Source: Desulfomicrobium apsheronum (lineage in GTDB: Bacteria > Desulfobacterota > Desulfovibrionia > Desulfovibrionales > Desulfomicrobiaceae). Taken from it: DNA of 64,000 nt. Under the pieces are notes generated by a model that saw only the letters and a program-made list of their open reading frames with translations, was not told where the DNA came from and made no database searches. Shown piece by piece: positions 1 to 9,467 of this stretch (its first letter is position 1; each line of letters starts with the position of its first letter). The stretch covers positions 124,001-188,000 of the forward strand of contig NZ_FORX01000001.1 in the NCBI RefSeq assembly GCF_900114115.1, read 5' to 3'. The position numbers and the translations under genes are program-made.

Positions 1-151
1 CGTTCACCCGGAACATCTCCGACGTGCTTTTGAGCAGGTCGGTGAATGCCTTGTAGTCCTGGGCGTCGCGGAAAATGTTCTCCCGCTGCCGTCCCCGGTT
101 CATGACATGGTGCCATGCGCCATTAAAATCGATTCTGAGTGGTCGTGCCAT
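1..151 (-). CDS. REP-associated tyrosine transposase (RAYT), 5' part, runs off the left edge
   Basis: The reading frame starts at the ATG whose complement is at 149-151 and continues leftward past position 1, so only about 50 N-terminal residues are visible. They begin MARPLRIDFNGAWHHVMNRG, typical of Y1_Tnp/RAYT proteins (IS200/IS605-like HUH nucleases that process REP palindromes). The HUH motif itself lies beyond the edge. These 151 bases are identical to the 5' end of the copy at 203-481. This may be the intact gene and the other its truncated duplicate, but the window does not show it. Confidence 0.7.
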   Translation of the reverse strand, partial: MARPLRIDFNGAWHHVMNRGRQRENIFRDAQDYKAFTDLLKSTSEMFRVN

Positions 152-210
152 GTGAGGAGAGTGCCAGCTTGGGATGGTTTAGTCAAAAGAAGACTTGACC
201 CCTTATGTAT
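1..210. repeat. 210-bp direct repeat, left copy
   Basis: Bases 1-210 recur without a visible difference at 331-540, an offset of 330 bp. The repeat holds the RAYT start codon, its first 50 codons and about 60 bp of its upstream region, including AGTCAAAAGAAGACTTGACC, which can pair GTCAA with TTGAC. It may begin left of the window. The right end of both copies is the 14-mer GACCCCTTATGTAT (197-210 and 527-540), and a third copy of that 14-mer is at 214-227. Confidence 0.9.
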
Positions 211-481
211 GTAGACCCCTTATGTATTTCGTGTATGCGCCGCCAAGATGCCGCATGGCACGCGCCAAGTTGCCCTCGGAAGACTGGACTAGAATATGAT
301 AGTGGTTGGACATCAGGCAATAAGCTGCGACGTTCACCCGGAACATCTCCGACGTGCTTTTGAGCAGGTCGGTGAATGCCTTGTAGTCCTGGGCGTCGCG
401 GAAAATGTTCTCCCGCTGCCGTCCCCGGTTCATGACATGGTGCCATGCGCCATTAAAATCGATTCTGAGTGGTCGTGCCAT
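203..481 (-). pseudogene. Truncated RAYT transposase copy
   Basis: This 92-residue frame begins like a normal RAYT (MARPLRIDFNG) and keeps the HUH-type motif in CLMSNHYHILVQ near residues 55-66 and the following EGNLARAMRHLGGAYTKY. It then breaks into RGLHT and stops. Family members continue for another 60-100 residues containing the catalytic tyrosine. The break coincides with a copy of GACCCCTTATGTAT at 214-227, so the 3' part was lost by recombination at that motif. The product should be inactive as a nuclease. It could still be translated, since its start region is identical to that of the left copy. Confidence 0.75.
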
Positions 482-540
482 GTGAGGAGAGTGCCAGCTT
501 GGGATGGTTTAGTCAAAAGAAGACTTGACCCCTTATGTAT
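331..540. repeat. 210-bp direct repeat, right copy
   Basis: This is the second copy of bases 1-210. It covers the first 50 codons and upstream flank of the truncated RAYT. Just after it, at 544-552, CTTATGTAT occurs again, so the short motif is present four times in 350 bp (202-210, 219-227, 532-540, 544-552). Confidence 0.9.
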
Positions 541-569
541 TTTCTTATGTATTTTTTGCGGTCACGTAT

Positions 570-608
570 TGTCATGACATTGTCAGGACGTTATAGAGAG
601 GATAATTA
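570..608 (+). promoter_or_regulatory. Putative promoter and operator of the tacA-tacT operon
   Basis: A perfect 10-bp palindrome TGTCATGACA lies at 570-579. It is followed by a -35-like TTGTCA at 580-585 and, after 17 bp, a -10-like TAATTA at 603-608. A strong AAGGAGGG ribosome-binding site sits at 608-615 before the ATG at 619. Ribbon-helix-helix antitoxins of this family repress their own operon, so the palindrome is a reasonable operator candidate. That role is inferred. Confidence 0.4.
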
Positions 609-618
609 AGGAGGGATT

Positions 619-897
619 ATGGCAACTACGACATTGTCCAAAACCGAAAGGATCGATGTGCGGGCCAGTATTTCTGTGAAGCAGCTGCTGCAGGAAGCCG
701 CCCACGCCAGCCATAAAAGTGTCAGCGAATTTTTGTTGGACGCTGGTGTCAATGCGGCAAACCAAGCCCTTTCCGATCGTCGCCATTTCGTGCTTGATGA
801 GGTCCAGTGGGAAGCCTTCGAACAGGCCCTCGACAGACCGGTTCAGGCCAAGGCTCGACTTCGCAGTCTCATTACCGACGCCGGAGTGCTCGACTGA
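619..897 (+). CDS. tacA: DUF1778 (TacA-type) antitoxin
   Basis: This 92-residue protein has the DUF1778 pattern. An N-terminal ribbon-helix-helix segment (KTERIDVRASISVKQLLQEA) is followed by a helix-rich middle (KSVSEFLLDAGVNAANQAL) and a C-terminal tail ending in RLRSLITDAGVLD. In characterised pairs this tail wraps around and inhibits the GNAT toxin, while the RHH part binds the operon promoter. The stop codon overlaps the toxin start in TGATG, so the two are translationally coupled. The gene lies in an accessory patch beside a rearranged transposase copy. Confidence is high from both sequence and partner. Confidence 0.92.
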   Translation: MATTTLSKTERIDVRASISVKQLLQEAAHASHKSVSEFLLDAGVNAANQALSDRRHFVLDEVQWEAFEQALDRPVQAKARLRSLITDAGVLD

Positions 898-1394
898 TGT
901 TCGAACCAGTGCGCAAGCTCCAATCTAGTGACGACCTCGACGGGTTCGACTGTGGTCAGCCTGCGCTGAATCAGTTTCTGCAACGGTTTGCGCTAATAAA
1001 TCAGAAGGCCAGCTGTACCCAGACTTACGTGAGCACTGTCCAGGGGCGCGTGGCCGGTTTCTATTCCCTTGCAGTTGGGAGCGTGTCACCTGCGGATGCT
1101 CCGGGCCGGGTTGCCAAAGGGCTGGCCCGACACCCCGTGCCGGGCATGATTCTGGCCAGGCTGGCGGTGGATGTGGAGTATCAGCGCAAAGGCCTGGGAC
1201 GGGCGCTTCTCAAAAATGCATTGCTGCGAACGCTGCAGGCTGCGGACATCGCGGGGATCAGGGCGGTTCTTGTGCATGCCAAGGACGAACAGGCCCGGGA
1301 ATGGTATGCTGCCTGGGATTTTGAACCGAGCATGACGGACCCGTATCATCTTTTTTTACTTCTGAAAGATCTTAAGTCCGCCCTTGATCGATAA
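897..1394 (+). CDS. tacT: GNAT-family toxin (TacT-type tRNA acetyltransferase)
   Basis: The ATG at 897 overlaps the antitoxin stop by one base and gives 165 residues, the usual size of TacT/AtaT-type toxins. A longer in-frame extension upstream to 807 lies inside tacA and is unlikely to be real. The acetyl-CoA-binding loop is visible as LAVDVEYQRKGLGRALLKN (Q/RxxGxG/A), and a C-terminal tyrosine in REWYAAWDFEP matches the conserved catalytic position. Toxins of this family acetylate the amino group on aminoacyl-tRNAs and stop translation. The target tRNA cannot be told from sequence. Confidence 0.92.
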   Translation: MFEPVRKLQSSDDLDGFDCGQPALNQFLQRFALINQKASCTQTYVSTVQGRVAGFYSLAVGSVSPADAPGRVAKGLARHPVPGMILARLAVDVEYQRKGLGRALLKNALLRTLQAADIAGIRAVLVHAKDEQAREWYAAWDFEPSMTDPYHLFLLLKDLKSALDR

Positions 1395-1403
1395 TCTTGC
1401 TCC

Positions 1404-1427
1404 GGGCATGATGCACCGCATCATCCC
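1404..1427. other. Short hairpin between tacT and the acyl-CoA synthetase gene
   Basis: ATGATGC (1408-1414) pairs perfectly with GCATCAT (1418-1424) around a 3-base loop. GGG/CCC pairs extend it outside a single bulged C. No T-run follows, so it is a weak terminator candidate or an operator-like palindrome for the gene starting at 1443. Confidence 0.35.
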
Positions 1428-1442
1428 CTCCAAGGAGCGCCC

Positions 1443-3842
1443 GTGAAATCACCCGACTATATCGACTTTAAGGCCATTACGGCCCTTTTCCAACTCGCCC
1501 ACGCCGAATCCCGAAATTTTCTCTACGAATACGAAGTCTATTCCCTTCTCTCCAAATCCGGCGCCGAGACTCCTCCTCGGGCGCATTTGCTTGTTCGCGG
1601 GGCGCGGGTTTCGGATGAGGAGTTGATGGCCATTCCCGGGGACAAGGCGGTGCTCAAGATCGTTTCCCCGACCATCGTGCACAAGACCGAGGTCGGCGGG
1701 GTGCGGATTGTGGGTAAGACGGCGCAGGGTGTTCGTTCGGCCCAGCGGCGCATGCTTTATGAGGTGCCCGAGAACTATGCGGCCTGGATCGAGCGCAACC
1801 CTGATGCCGCGCCGCCTTCCTATCGGGGACTTGGCGGGCAGGCTCTGGTCGCGGCCATCAGCCGGGATTTGAAGGGGGTGCTGCAGGTGCAGTTCATGCC
1901 TCCCGACTCCGACACCTTTGGTCATGAGCTCATCGTGGGCCTGCGACGCACGCGCGAGTTCGGGATGGTTTTAAGCGCCGGGCTCGGCGGGACCGACACC
2001 GAGCTTTACGCCCAGCGGTTTCGCAAGGGGCAGGCCATTGTGGCGGCGTCCACGGCCATGACCGATGGGCAGACATTTTTCGAGCTTTTCCGCCAGACCA
2101 TCTCCTACAAAAAATTGGCCGGATTGACCCGGGGGCAGCGCCGCATCGTCACTGACGAGCAGCTCATCGAGTGTTTTGAAAGCTTCGTGGCCATGGCCAA
2201 TTTTTATTCGCCGGACAATCCGGACGCGCCCTTCATCATCGAGGAACTGGAGGTCAATCCCTTCGCCTTCACCGATTATCTGATGGTACCCTTGGACGGC
2301 ATGTGCCGCTTTTCCCTGCCCGAGTCGCAACCCGCATGTCGCCCGGTGGGCAAGATCCACAAGCTGCTGCATCCGGAGCGCATCGGTATTGTCGGGGTTT
2401 CGGCTTCGCGGCGAAATTTCGGGCGCATCATTCTGGAAAACATCCTGGCCCAGGGCTTTGCCCCGGAGAACGTGACCATTCTGCGCGAAGGTGCCCCGGA
2501 TCAAAGCGGGGTGCGGTGCGTGCCTGATCTGACCGCGCTGCCGCACAAGCTCGATCTTTTGGTCGTGGCCGTCGGCGCGGCTCAGGTGCCTGATCTGGTG
2601 GAGGAAATCATCAGCAGGGACGCGGCCCACGCGGTCATGCTCATTCCCGGCGGCATGGGCGAGACCGAGGACAGCCGCGAGCGGGCTGCGCAGGTGGTGG
2701 CGCGGATCAATCAGGCCCACGGGGAGGGCGATGGCGGGCCGATTTTTTTGGGAGCAAACTGCATGGGTGTGGTCTCGCGGCCCGGGCGGTACGACACCTG
2801 GTTCATCCCCGAGGAGAAGCTGCCGCGTGATCGGGGCAAGCCCTACCGCCGCGCGGCCCTGGTCAGTCAGAGCGGAGCCTTCATGCTGCATCGCAGCAGT
2901 CAGTGCCCGGAACTGGTGCCGGCCTACATGATTTCCATGGGTAACCAGACCGACCTGACCCTTGGCGACATGGTCAGCTATTTCAAGGATTCGGATCAGG
3001 TGGATGTCATCGCGGTCTATGCCGAAGGTTTCAGCGATCTTGACGGGCTGGCTTTTTGCCGGGCCGTGCGTGAGGCGGTCATGGCAGGCAAGGAGGTGGT
3101 CTTCTACAAGGCGGGCCGTACACCCGAAGGCAAGTCCGCCACCAGTGGGCACACCGCGTCACTGGCCGGGGACTTTATGGTCTGCGAGAGCTGCGTGCGT
3201 CAGGCCGGAGCCATCGTGGCCCAGAATTTCAACCAGTTTCAGGACCTTTTTCTGCTGGCGGAAACCCTGAATAGCAAGAAGATCCGGGGCAACCGTTTGG
3301 CGGCGGTGAGCGGAGCAGGATTCGAGGCGGTGGGCATGGCGGATTCCATCCAGAGCGACGACTATTCCATGCAGCTTGCGCCATTCGCCTTGGAAAGTGT
3401 GGACAAGATCGCCGGGGTGTTGCGGGAGAAGCGGCTGGACGCGCTGGTCAGCATCGTCAATCCGCTGGACATCAACCCCGCCGCCGACGATGACGGCCAC
3501 GCGCGAATCGCCGCCATCCTGGCCGCAGACCCAGGGGTGGACGCCGTGGTTCTGGGTCTGGACCCTCTTTCTCCGGCCATGCACACCCTGGCTGATACCG
3601 ATGTTGCGGCCTTTGACCTGCACGCCGAAGGCAGCATTGCACGGTTGCTGCCGGAAGTGATCAGGCAGAGCGACAAGCCCATCATCGGCGTCATCGACGG
3701 CGGCCGCCTTTATGACCCATTGCGCGACGTGCTCATGGCCGCAGGCGTGCCTGTTTTTCCGGTCTGCGACCGCGCTGTGTCAGCCCTGGCCCAGTACATT
3801 CAGGCCAGATTGTACGCTGATGTGCTGCGGGGTGGTTCCTAG
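1443..3842 (+). CDS. ADP/NDP-forming acyl-CoA synthetase (acetate-CoA ligase type)
   Basis: This 799-residue protein uses a GTG start placed five bases after AAGGAG. The N-terminal third is an ATP-grasp region ([19 protein letters not shown] and EELEVNPF). The rest carries a CoA-binding Rossmann domain ([22 protein letters not shown]) and succinyl-CoA-ligase-like domains with the GANCMGV loop. The likely phosphohistidine is in [12 protein letters not shown]. Enzymes of this class interconvert acyl-CoA plus ADP and Pi with acid plus CoA plus ATP. They often make ATP from acetyl-CoA, but the substrate here is not provable. The ATP-grasp part comes first, the reverse of the common Pat/Acd order. 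The gene converges with acs and the stop codons overlap in CTAG (3839-3842). Confidence 0.85.
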   Translation: MKSPDYIDFKAITALFQLAHAESRNFLYEYEVYSLLSKSGAETPPRAHLLVRGARVSDEELMAIPGDKAVLKIVSPTIVHKTEVGGVRIVGKTAQGVRSAQRRMLYEVPENYAAWIERNPDAAPPSYRGLGGQALVAAISRDLKGVLQVQFMPPDSDTFGHELIVGLRRTREFGMVLSAGLGGTDTELYAQRFRKGQAIVAASTAMTDGQTFFELFRQTISYKKLAGLTRGQRRIVTDEQLIECFESFVAMANFYSPDNPDAPFIIEELEVNPFAFTDYLMVPLDGMCRFSLPESQPACRPVGKIHKLLHPERIGIVGVSASRRNFGRIILENILAQGFAPENVTILREGAPDQSGVRCVPDLTALPHKLDLLVVAVGAAQVPDLVEEIISRDAAHAVMLIPGGMGETEDSRERAAQVVARINQAHGEGDGGPIFLGANCMGVVSRPGRYDTWFIPEEKLPRDRGKPYRRAALVSQSGAFMLHRSSQCPELVPAYMISMGNQTDLTLGDMVSYFKDSDQVDVIAVYAEGFSDLDGLAFCRAVREAVMAGKEVVFYKAGRTPEGKSATSGHTASLAGDFMVCESCVRQAGAIVAQNFNQFQDLFLLAETLNSKKIRGNRLAAVSGAGFEAVGMADSIQSDDYSMQLAPFALESVDKIAGVLREKRLDALVSIVNPLDINPAADDDGHARIAAILAADPGVDAVVLGLDPLSPAMHTLADTDVAAFDLHAEGSIARLLPEVIRQSDKPIIGVIDGGRLYDPLRDVLMAAGVPVFPVCDRAVSALAQYIQARLYADVLRGGS

Positions 3843-5752
3843 TCTTCCACGACAGCGCCCAGATCTACCTGAACCCCGGCCTCCCTGGCCTTTAAGACCC
3901 GGCGCACGATCTTGCCGCTGCTGGTTCGGGGCAGGGCCTCCACGAATTCCATGGAGCGGATTACGGCCACGGGCCCCACTTCCTTGCGGATATGGGTCTT
4001 GAGCATGCGGATGATCTCGTTGCGGTCGTCCAGGGCCGCGAATTCCGCCTGTAGTACGATGTAGGCCTTGGCCACCTCCCCCTTTATCTTGTCCGGGATG
4101 CCGATCACGGCCGCATCGGCCACGGCCTTGTGGGTCAGGAATGCGTTTTCGAGTTCGACGTTGCCGATGCGGTGCCCGGCTATGTTCATGACATCGTCGG
4201 AGCGGCCGTGGATCCAGATCAGGCCGTCTTCGTCGCGGGTGGCGATGTCCCCTGCCCAATACTTGCCGGGCCCCAGGGGCCAGTAGGTCGCGTCGCGGAG
4301 TTCGGGTTTGCCGAAAATATCAAGCAGCATGGACGGCCAGGGCCTCGTCACGATGAGATTGCCCGCGACTCCGGCTTCCACGGGATTGCCGTCCTCATCG
4401 ACGATGTCCACCTCAATGCCGGGCATGGGGCGGTGAACGGAGCCCGGTTTCAGGACCGAGACCGGAAAGGGGCTGATCATGCATCCGCCGGTTTCGGTCT
4501 GCCACCAGGTGTCGAGAATGGGGCATTGGGAGTGGCCGATGAATTTGTAGAACCAGAGCCAGGTATCGGGCGAAATCGGTTCCCCCACGCTGGCCAGGAG
4601 GCGCAGGGTCGAGAGGTCGTGCATGCGCGGATACTGGTTGCCGTAGCGCATGAGCATGCGGATGACGGTCGGCGCCGTGTAGAGGATGGTCACGCCGTAA
4701 CGGGCCACGATGTCCCACATGCGGTCGGCCTGCGGGTAGAGGGGGTGCCCTTCGTACATGACCGTGGTCGTACCGGCGATGAGCGGGCCGTAGACCACGT
4801 AGCTGTGCCCGGTGATCCAGCCCATGTCGCCGGTGCACCAGAAGATGTCCGTGGGCTTGATGTCGAAAACCCAGTCCAGCGAGCGGTGCAGGCCGACCAT
4901 GTATCCGGCGTGGCCGTGCACGATGCCCTTGGGCTCGCCCGTGGTCCCGGAAGTGTGCAGGATGAAGAGCGGATCATCGGAGTTCATGATCTCGGTCGCC
5001 GCATCGGAGCGCTCCTGGCGGACCAGGGCATCGTACCAGATGTCGCGGGCCTCGCCCATGTCCACGTCCAGTTTGGCGCGGTTGACCACGACCACGGTCT
5101 CCACGCAGTCGCACCCGCCCACCAGCGCTTCGTCCACGGTGGCCTTCAGGTTGACGATGCGCCCGTTGCGGTAGAACCCGTCGGCCGTGACCACCAGCTT
5201 GGCTTCGACCTCGGTGATGCGCTGGCGCAGGGCCTTGGCGGAAAATCCGGCGAACACCGCGCAATGCACGGCCCCGATCTTGGCGCAGGCGAGCATGGCC
5301 ATCATGGTCTGGGGGATGAGCGGCATGTAGAGCACCACCCGGTCGCCCTTGCCAAGGCCCAGTGAACGCATGGCGTTGGCCAGTTTGTTCACTTCGCGGT
5401 AGAGTTCATAGTAGGTGTATTTCTTGGTGTCACCTGCCTCGCCTTCCCAGATGAGCGCCAGCTTGTTCTTGTTGGCCGTGGTGATGTGGCGGTCGAGGGC
5501 GTTGTACACGATGTTGCACTGGGCGCCCTTGAACCACTGGTAGCGAGGGGCCTCGGAGTCATCCAGGACCACGTCCCATTTGTTGAACCAGTCCAGCTCC
5601 TGGGCCGCATCTTCCCAATACCCCAGGTTGTCGGCCTTGGCCGATGCCTGGGCCGTGGCAAACTCCTGCGGATTGACATTGGCCTCGATGACCAATTGAG
5701 GCAGGGGGCGGAAGACGAGTTCTTCGCCATAGGCCATGTCGGTTTCTTTCAT
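3839..5752 (-). CDS. acs: Acetyl-CoA synthetase, AMP-forming
   Basis: This 637-residue enzyme makes acetyl-CoA from acetate, ATP and CoA through acetyl-AMP. The adenylate-forming motifs are clear: [23 protein letters not shown] and [15 protein letters not shown]. The C-terminal PRTSSGK lysine is the residue acetylated in regulated Acs proteins. The frame is open further upstream, but the ATG at 5752 has AAGGAG six bases before it and gives the family's normal N-terminus. The stop overlaps that of the converging ADP-forming synthetase. The LytTR regulator gene lies 123 bp upstream on the same strand and may be co-transcribed. Confidence 0.96.
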   Translation of the reverse strand: MKETDMAYGEELVFRPLPQLVIEANVNPQEFATAQASAKADNLGYWEDAAQELDWFNKWDVVLDDSEAPRYQWFKGAQCNIVYNALDRHITTANKNKLALIWEGEAGDTKKYTYYELYREVNKLANAMRSLGLGKGDRVVLYMPLIPQTMMAMLACAKIGAVHCAVFAGFSAKALRQRITEVEAKLVVTADGFYRNGRIVNLKATVDEALVGGCDCVETVVVVNRAKLDVDMGEARDIWYDALVRQERSDAATEIMNSDDPLFILHTSGTTGEPKGIVHGHAGYMVGLHRSLDWVFDIKPTDIFWCTGDMGWITGHSYVVYGPLIAGTTTVMYEGHPLYPQADRMWDIVARYGVTILYTAPTVIRMLMRYGNQYPRMHDLSTLRLLASVGEPISPDTWLWFYKFIGHSQCPILDTWWQTETGGCMISPFPVSVLKPGSVHRPMPGIEVDIVDEDGNPVEAGVAGNLIVTRPWPSMLLDIFGKPELRDATYWPLGPGKYWAGDIATRDEDGLIWIHGRSDDVMNIAGHRIGNVELENAFLTHKAVADAAVIGIPDKIKGEVAKAYIVLQAEFAALDDRNEIIRMLKTHIRKEVGPVAVIRSMEFVEALPRTSSGKIVRRVLKAREAGVQVDLGAVVED

Positions 5753-5875
5753 GGCGTTCTCCTTGCGCGGCAGGCCGCGTTTCATGCCGGTGCGTCGTTC
5801 CATATTGTGTACTCGTTTTAGTATTCGGGGAAAGCCCATTCTCGGCTAATGGCCTTTTGGGGCAGGTAAGCGCCG

Positions 5876-6733
5876 CTAGAGCTGCAAAATTTTCTTCAGT
5901 TCACCGATGCGCCGCCTGCTGACCGGTAGTTCGATCTTCTTGCGTCCGGCCGTGCGCAGCATGAAATTGCCGCCGGGCATGGATGCGATCTCCGTGACCA
6001 TGTCCAGATTGACCAGATACTTGCGGTGTACCCGGCAGAATCGATGCGGCCGCAGGCGCGCTTCCAGATTCTTGAGTCGGTAGGATGTCAGGAAGCGGTC
6101 CTGGGCCGTATGCACGAAGCTGTAGTCCTCGTAGGCCTCCACGTACACGATCTGGGTGTAGGGAATGAGGATGTGGCGACCCTCCTGATTGACCGGCAGC
6201 TTTTCGATTTCCGGAGAACGCTCCCGACTCATGTCCCACGCCTGACGCAGGGCGTTGACAAAGACCTCTTCCTCGTCGTCGCCCATGGACAATTGCACGG
6301 TTTCTTCACTTATGTGCTGACGGGCCTGCAGGGGCTGGGTCGGCGGGGATGCCTTCTTGCGTGGAAGCAGCGGGCGCAGGCGCTCGATGGAGCGCGCGAA
6401 GCGGTTCGCGTTGGCGGGCCAGAGCAGGTAGTCGGCGGCGCCGAGCTCGAAGGCGGTGAAGGCCTGATCCTCTTCCGTGGCCAGAAAAATGAGCGCGGGC
6501 GGGTCGTCGCCCTGGGCCAGATGCGCGGCCAGTTCCATGCCGCTGACTCCATGCGGGAGATCGGTGCCCATGAAAAAGACATCGTAGGGAATGAAAGCCA
6601 GCATCTCCAGGGCCTCGAACGAGGACACGGCCTCCCCGAGCACGGCAATCTCCTTGACAGGAGAGAGCATGTCTCGCAATTGAGACCTGACTTCGGGATC
6701 CGGGTGAAGAAGCAACGCTTTGAGTTTGGACAT
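5876..6733 (-). CDS. LytTR-type transcription regulator with a degenerate receiver domain
   Basis: The start at 6733 gives 285 residues; an in-frame ATG at 6787 would add 18. Residues 1-125 have the receiver fold pattern (EALEMLAFIPYDVFFMGTD, then ELGAADYLLWPANANRF). Residues about 185-285 form a LytTR DNA-binding domain (IPYTQIVYVEAYEDYSFVHT and HRFCRVHRKYLVNLDMV). The expected phospho-acceptor Asp position is Gly56, the N-terminal acidic pair reads His-Pro, and the conserved Lys before Pro is Trp105. Normal phosphorelay control is therefore unlikely. No histidine kinase is adjacent. It precedes acs on the same strand, so control of acetate metabolism is possible but unproven. Confidence 0.88.
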   Translation of the reverse strand: MSKLKALLLHPDPEVRSQLRDMLSPVKEIAVLGEAVSSFEALEMLAFIPYDVFFMGTDLPHGVSGMELAAHLAQGDDPPALIFLATEEDQAFTAFELGAADYLLWPANANRFARSIERLRPLLPRKKASPPTQPLQARQHISEETVQLSMGDDEEEVFVNALRQAWDMSRERSPEIEKLPVNQEGRHILIPYTQIVYVEAYEDYSFVHTAQDRFLTSYRLKNLEARLRPHRFCRVHRKYLVNLDMVTEIASMPGGNFMLRTAGRKKIELPVSRRRIGELKKILQL

Positions 6734-7003
6734 GGCGCCAGCCTGGTCGCAGGTAGTGGGAAAACGATCATATATCCTTGATTTCAAAAGTTCTCAAGCG
6801 CTGTTCCAGCCTTCGATGCCGGCCTTGGAGCGGGCTTGTTCTTGCTTGCTCCGCTATATTTCAAGTTGCTGAATATATTGCCTTTTGTTGTTTATCTTTG
6901 AATTTTGCCCCTCCTCGCGTTCATTGGACATCCCAAAGAAAATCAAATATCAATAAACGTTTTACCCGTAACGAACGCAAGTCTCTCCCCCAACACAGGA
7001 CAT

Positions 7004-8806
7004 ATGGCTACACAAGAAAATATCAGAAATTTCAGTATTATAGCCCACATTGATCATGGCAAGTCCACCCTGGCCGACCGGATCATGGAAAAGACGGGGC
7101 TCATCTCCGATCGCCAGAAAAAGGACCAGTACCTGGATCGCATGGAGCTGGAACAGGAGCGCGGCATCACCATCAAGGCCCAGAGTGTGCGCATTCCGTA
7201 CAAGGCGAAAGATGGTCGCAACTATATCCTCAATCTCATCGACACGCCCGGTCATGTCGACTTTTCCTATGAGGTTTCGCGCAGCCTGGCCGCGTGCGAC
7301 GGGGCGCTGCTGGTGGTAGACGCCACTCAGGGCGTGGAAGCCCAGACCCTGGCCAACGTTTACATGGCCCTGGACAATGACCTCGAAGTGCTGCCGGTCC
7401 TGAACAAGATCGACCTGCCCAGCTCCGAGCCGGAACGGGTGGCGGAGGAGATCGAGGAAGTCATCGGCATCGATTGCACCGATATCATCAAGGTTTCGGC
7501 CAAGTCCGGGCTTGGCGTGGAAGATCTGCTCGAACGGCTTGTCGAACGGGTGCCGCCGCCGAAGGGCGACACCGACGCCCCGCTCAAGGCCCTGATCTTC
7601 GACTCCTGGTACGATTCGTATCAGGGCGTGGTCGTGCTTTTCAGGGTCCTGGAAGGGCGGATCAAAACCGGGCAGCGCGTACAGATGTGCGCCACGGGCA
7701 AGAAGTTCGAGGTCACCAAGCTCGGCGTTTTTTCGCCCGAGCCCACGGACATAAAACAGCTCGCGGCGGGCGAGGTCGGCTTCATGTGCGGAGCCATCAA
7801 GGAGCTTAAAGATGCCCAGGTCGGCGATACCATCACCGATCCCGACAATCCCACAGCCTCCCCTTTCCCCGGATTCAAGACCATCAAGCCCATGGTTTTC
7901 TGTGGTCTCTATCCCGTGGAACCGGCGGAATACGACACCCTGAAGTCTGCGCTGGAGAAGCTGCAACTCAACGACGCCGCCCTGTACTACGAGCCCGAGA
8001 CCTCGCAGGCGCTCGGCTTCGGGTTCCGTTGCGGGTTTCTGGGGCTCCTGCACATGGAGGTCATCCAGGAACGGCTTGAGCGCGAGTTTCAGGCCAAGCT
8101 CATTGCGACGGCTCCTTCGGTCATCTACCGAGTGACCCGTATTGACGGCGTGACCTTTGACATCGACAATCCGAGCAACCTGCCGCCGCAGGAAAAGATC
8201 CAGTCCATCGCCGAGCCCTTCGTCCGCATGGAGATTCACGTCCCGAACGACTATGTCGGCAACGTGCTGGGCCTTTGCGAGGAGAAGCGCGGCATCCAGA
8301 AGGACATGCGCTACATGACGTCCACCCGCGTGGTCATCAGTTACGAGCTGCCCTTCTCGGAGATCGTCTACGACTTCTTCGACCGCCTCAAGTCGGTGAC
8401 CAAGGGCTTCGCTTCCCTGGACTACGAGGTCATCGACTACCGGGTGGCCGATCTGGTCAAGCTGGATGTGCTCATCAACAGCGAACCCGTGGACGCCATG
8501 GCCGTCATCGTGCACCGCTCCAACGCGGCGTACCGGGGCCGCGCCCTTGCACTGAAGCTCAAGCGGGTCATCCACCGCCAGCTGTTCGAGATCATCATCC
8601 AGGCGGCCGTGGGCAGCAAGATCATCGCGCGTGAGCGGGTTTCGCCCATGCGCAAGAACGTCACGGCCAAATGTTACGGCGGTGACATTACCAGAAAGCG
8701 CAAGCTCCTGGAAAAACAGAAAGAAGGCAAAAAGCGCATGAAGCGCATGGGCAGCGTGGAGATTCCGCAGGAAGCATTCCTGGCTGCCCTCCAGTCGGAC
8801 GAATAG
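7004..8806 (+). CDS. lepA: Elongation factor 4 (back-translocating GTPase LepA)
   Basis: The 600-residue protein begins [19 protein letters not shown], with G1 in [10 protein letters not shown]3 in DTPGHVDF and G4 in NKIDLP. The LepA-specific C-terminal domain ends [14 protein letters not shown]. LepA is a translational GTPase that acts on stalled or mispositioned ribosomes. The frame is open upstream to 6905, but the ATG at 7004 gives the family N-terminus and has AGGA close before it. lepA followed by lepB is a common bacterial order, and lepB starts 56 bp downstream. Confidence 0.97.
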   Translation: MATQENIRNFSIIAHIDHGKSTLADRIMEKTGLISDRQKKDQYLDRMELEQERGITIKAQSVRIPYKAKDGRNYILNLIDTPGHVDFSYEVSRSLAACDGALLVVDATQGVEAQTLANVYMALDNDLEVLPVLNKIDLPSSEPERVAEEIEEVIGIDCTDIIKVSAKSGLGVEDLLERLVERVPPPKGDTDAPLKALIFDSWYDSYQGVVVLFRVLEGRIKTGQRVQMCATGKKFEVTKLGVFSPEPTDIKQLAAGEVGFMCGAIKELKDAQVGDTITDPDNPTASPFPGFKTIKPMVFCGLYPVEPAEYDTLKSALEKLQLNDAALYYEPETSQALGFGFRCGFLGLLHMEVIQERLEREFQAKLIATAPSVIYRVTRIDGVTFDIDNPSNLPPQEKIQSIAEPFVRMEIHVPNDYVGNVLGLCEEKRGIQKDMRYMTSTRVVISYELPFSEIVYDFFDRLKSVTKGFASLDYEVIDYRVADLVKLDVLINSEPVDAMAVIVHRSNAAYRGRALALKLKRVIHRQLFEIIIQAAVGSKIIARERVSPMRKNVTAKCYGGDITRKRKLLEKQKEGKKRMKRMGSVEIPQEAFLAALQSDE

Positions 8807-8862
8807 ATTCTTACTTTCGATAACAACTGCATCGGCAGATTACGTATCAGGCAGGTAAAGAC

Positions 8863-9465
8863 ATGAACCCTCGTTGGCAGACAATGCTCAAGGAATACGC
8901 CGAAGCCCTCATCGTGGCGCTCATCTTGGCGTTTTTCATTCGTTCTTTCGTGGTCCAGGCATTCAAGATTCCGTCCGGATCCATGCTCCAGACCTTGCAG
9001 ATCGGCGACCATCTGCTGGTCACCAAGTTTGCATACGGCGTAAAGATTCCCTTCACCAACACCATGATCATCGAGCGTGAAGGGCCCGATCATGGCGACA
9101 TCATCGTGTTCGAATTTCCCGAGGATCCGTCCAAGGACTTCATCAAGCGGGTTATCGGCCTGCCGGGCGACGTCATCGAGGTTCGGGAAAAGAAGGTCTT
9201 TCGCAACGGCGTGGAACTTCAGGAGTCCTACATTCAGCATGTCGACACCTCGACGTCCGTGCCCCGGCGGGACAATTTCGGACCGGTCATGGTGCCGGAA
9301 AACAAGTACTTCGTCCTGGGTGACAATCGCGACGAATCCTACGACTCGCGTTTCTGGGGCTTTGTCGAGCGCAACACCATCGAAGGCAAGGCGCTCATCC
9401 TGTACTGGTCCTGGGCCAGCCTGACCGACATCCGCTGGGAACGCATCGGGCAGCTGGTGGAATAG
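8863..9465 (+). CDS. lepB: Signal peptidase I
   Basis: This 200-residue type I signal peptidase removes signal peptides from exported proteins at the outer face of the inner membrane. One N-terminal membrane segment (ALIVALILAFFIRSFVV) precedes the catalytic Ser in IPSGSM. The catalytic Lys is in FIKRVIGLPGD, and the conserved GDNRDESYDSRFWG box follows. It is shorter than the E. coli enzyme and has a single anchor, as in many deltaproteobacteria. The gene is only 2 bp upstream of the yifB-like gene, suggesting one transcript with lepA. Confidence 0.96.
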   Translation: MNPRWQTMLKEYAEALIVALILAFFIRSFVVQAFKIPSGSMLQTLQIGDHLLVTKFAYGVKIPFTNTMIIEREGPDHGDIIVFEFPEDPSKDFIKRVIGLPGDVIEVREKKVFRNGVELQESYIQHVDTSTSVPRRDNFGPVMVPENKYFVLGDNRDESYDSRFWGFVERNTIEGKALILYWSWASLTDIRWERIGQLVE

Positions 9466-9467
9466 GC

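Noticed and set aside
807-896. Upstream extension of the GNAT toxin to 807
   Set aside because: It would lie inside the antitoxin gene, and family members start at the overlapping ATG at 897.
5753-5839. 29-residue N-terminal extension of Acs
   Set aside because: The ATG at 5752 has AAGGAG at six bases and gives the family N-terminus, while the extension has no support.
6962-8575. 537-codon minus-strand frame opposite lepA
   Set aside because: It is a mirror of the lepA codons with no motif or ribosome-binding site.
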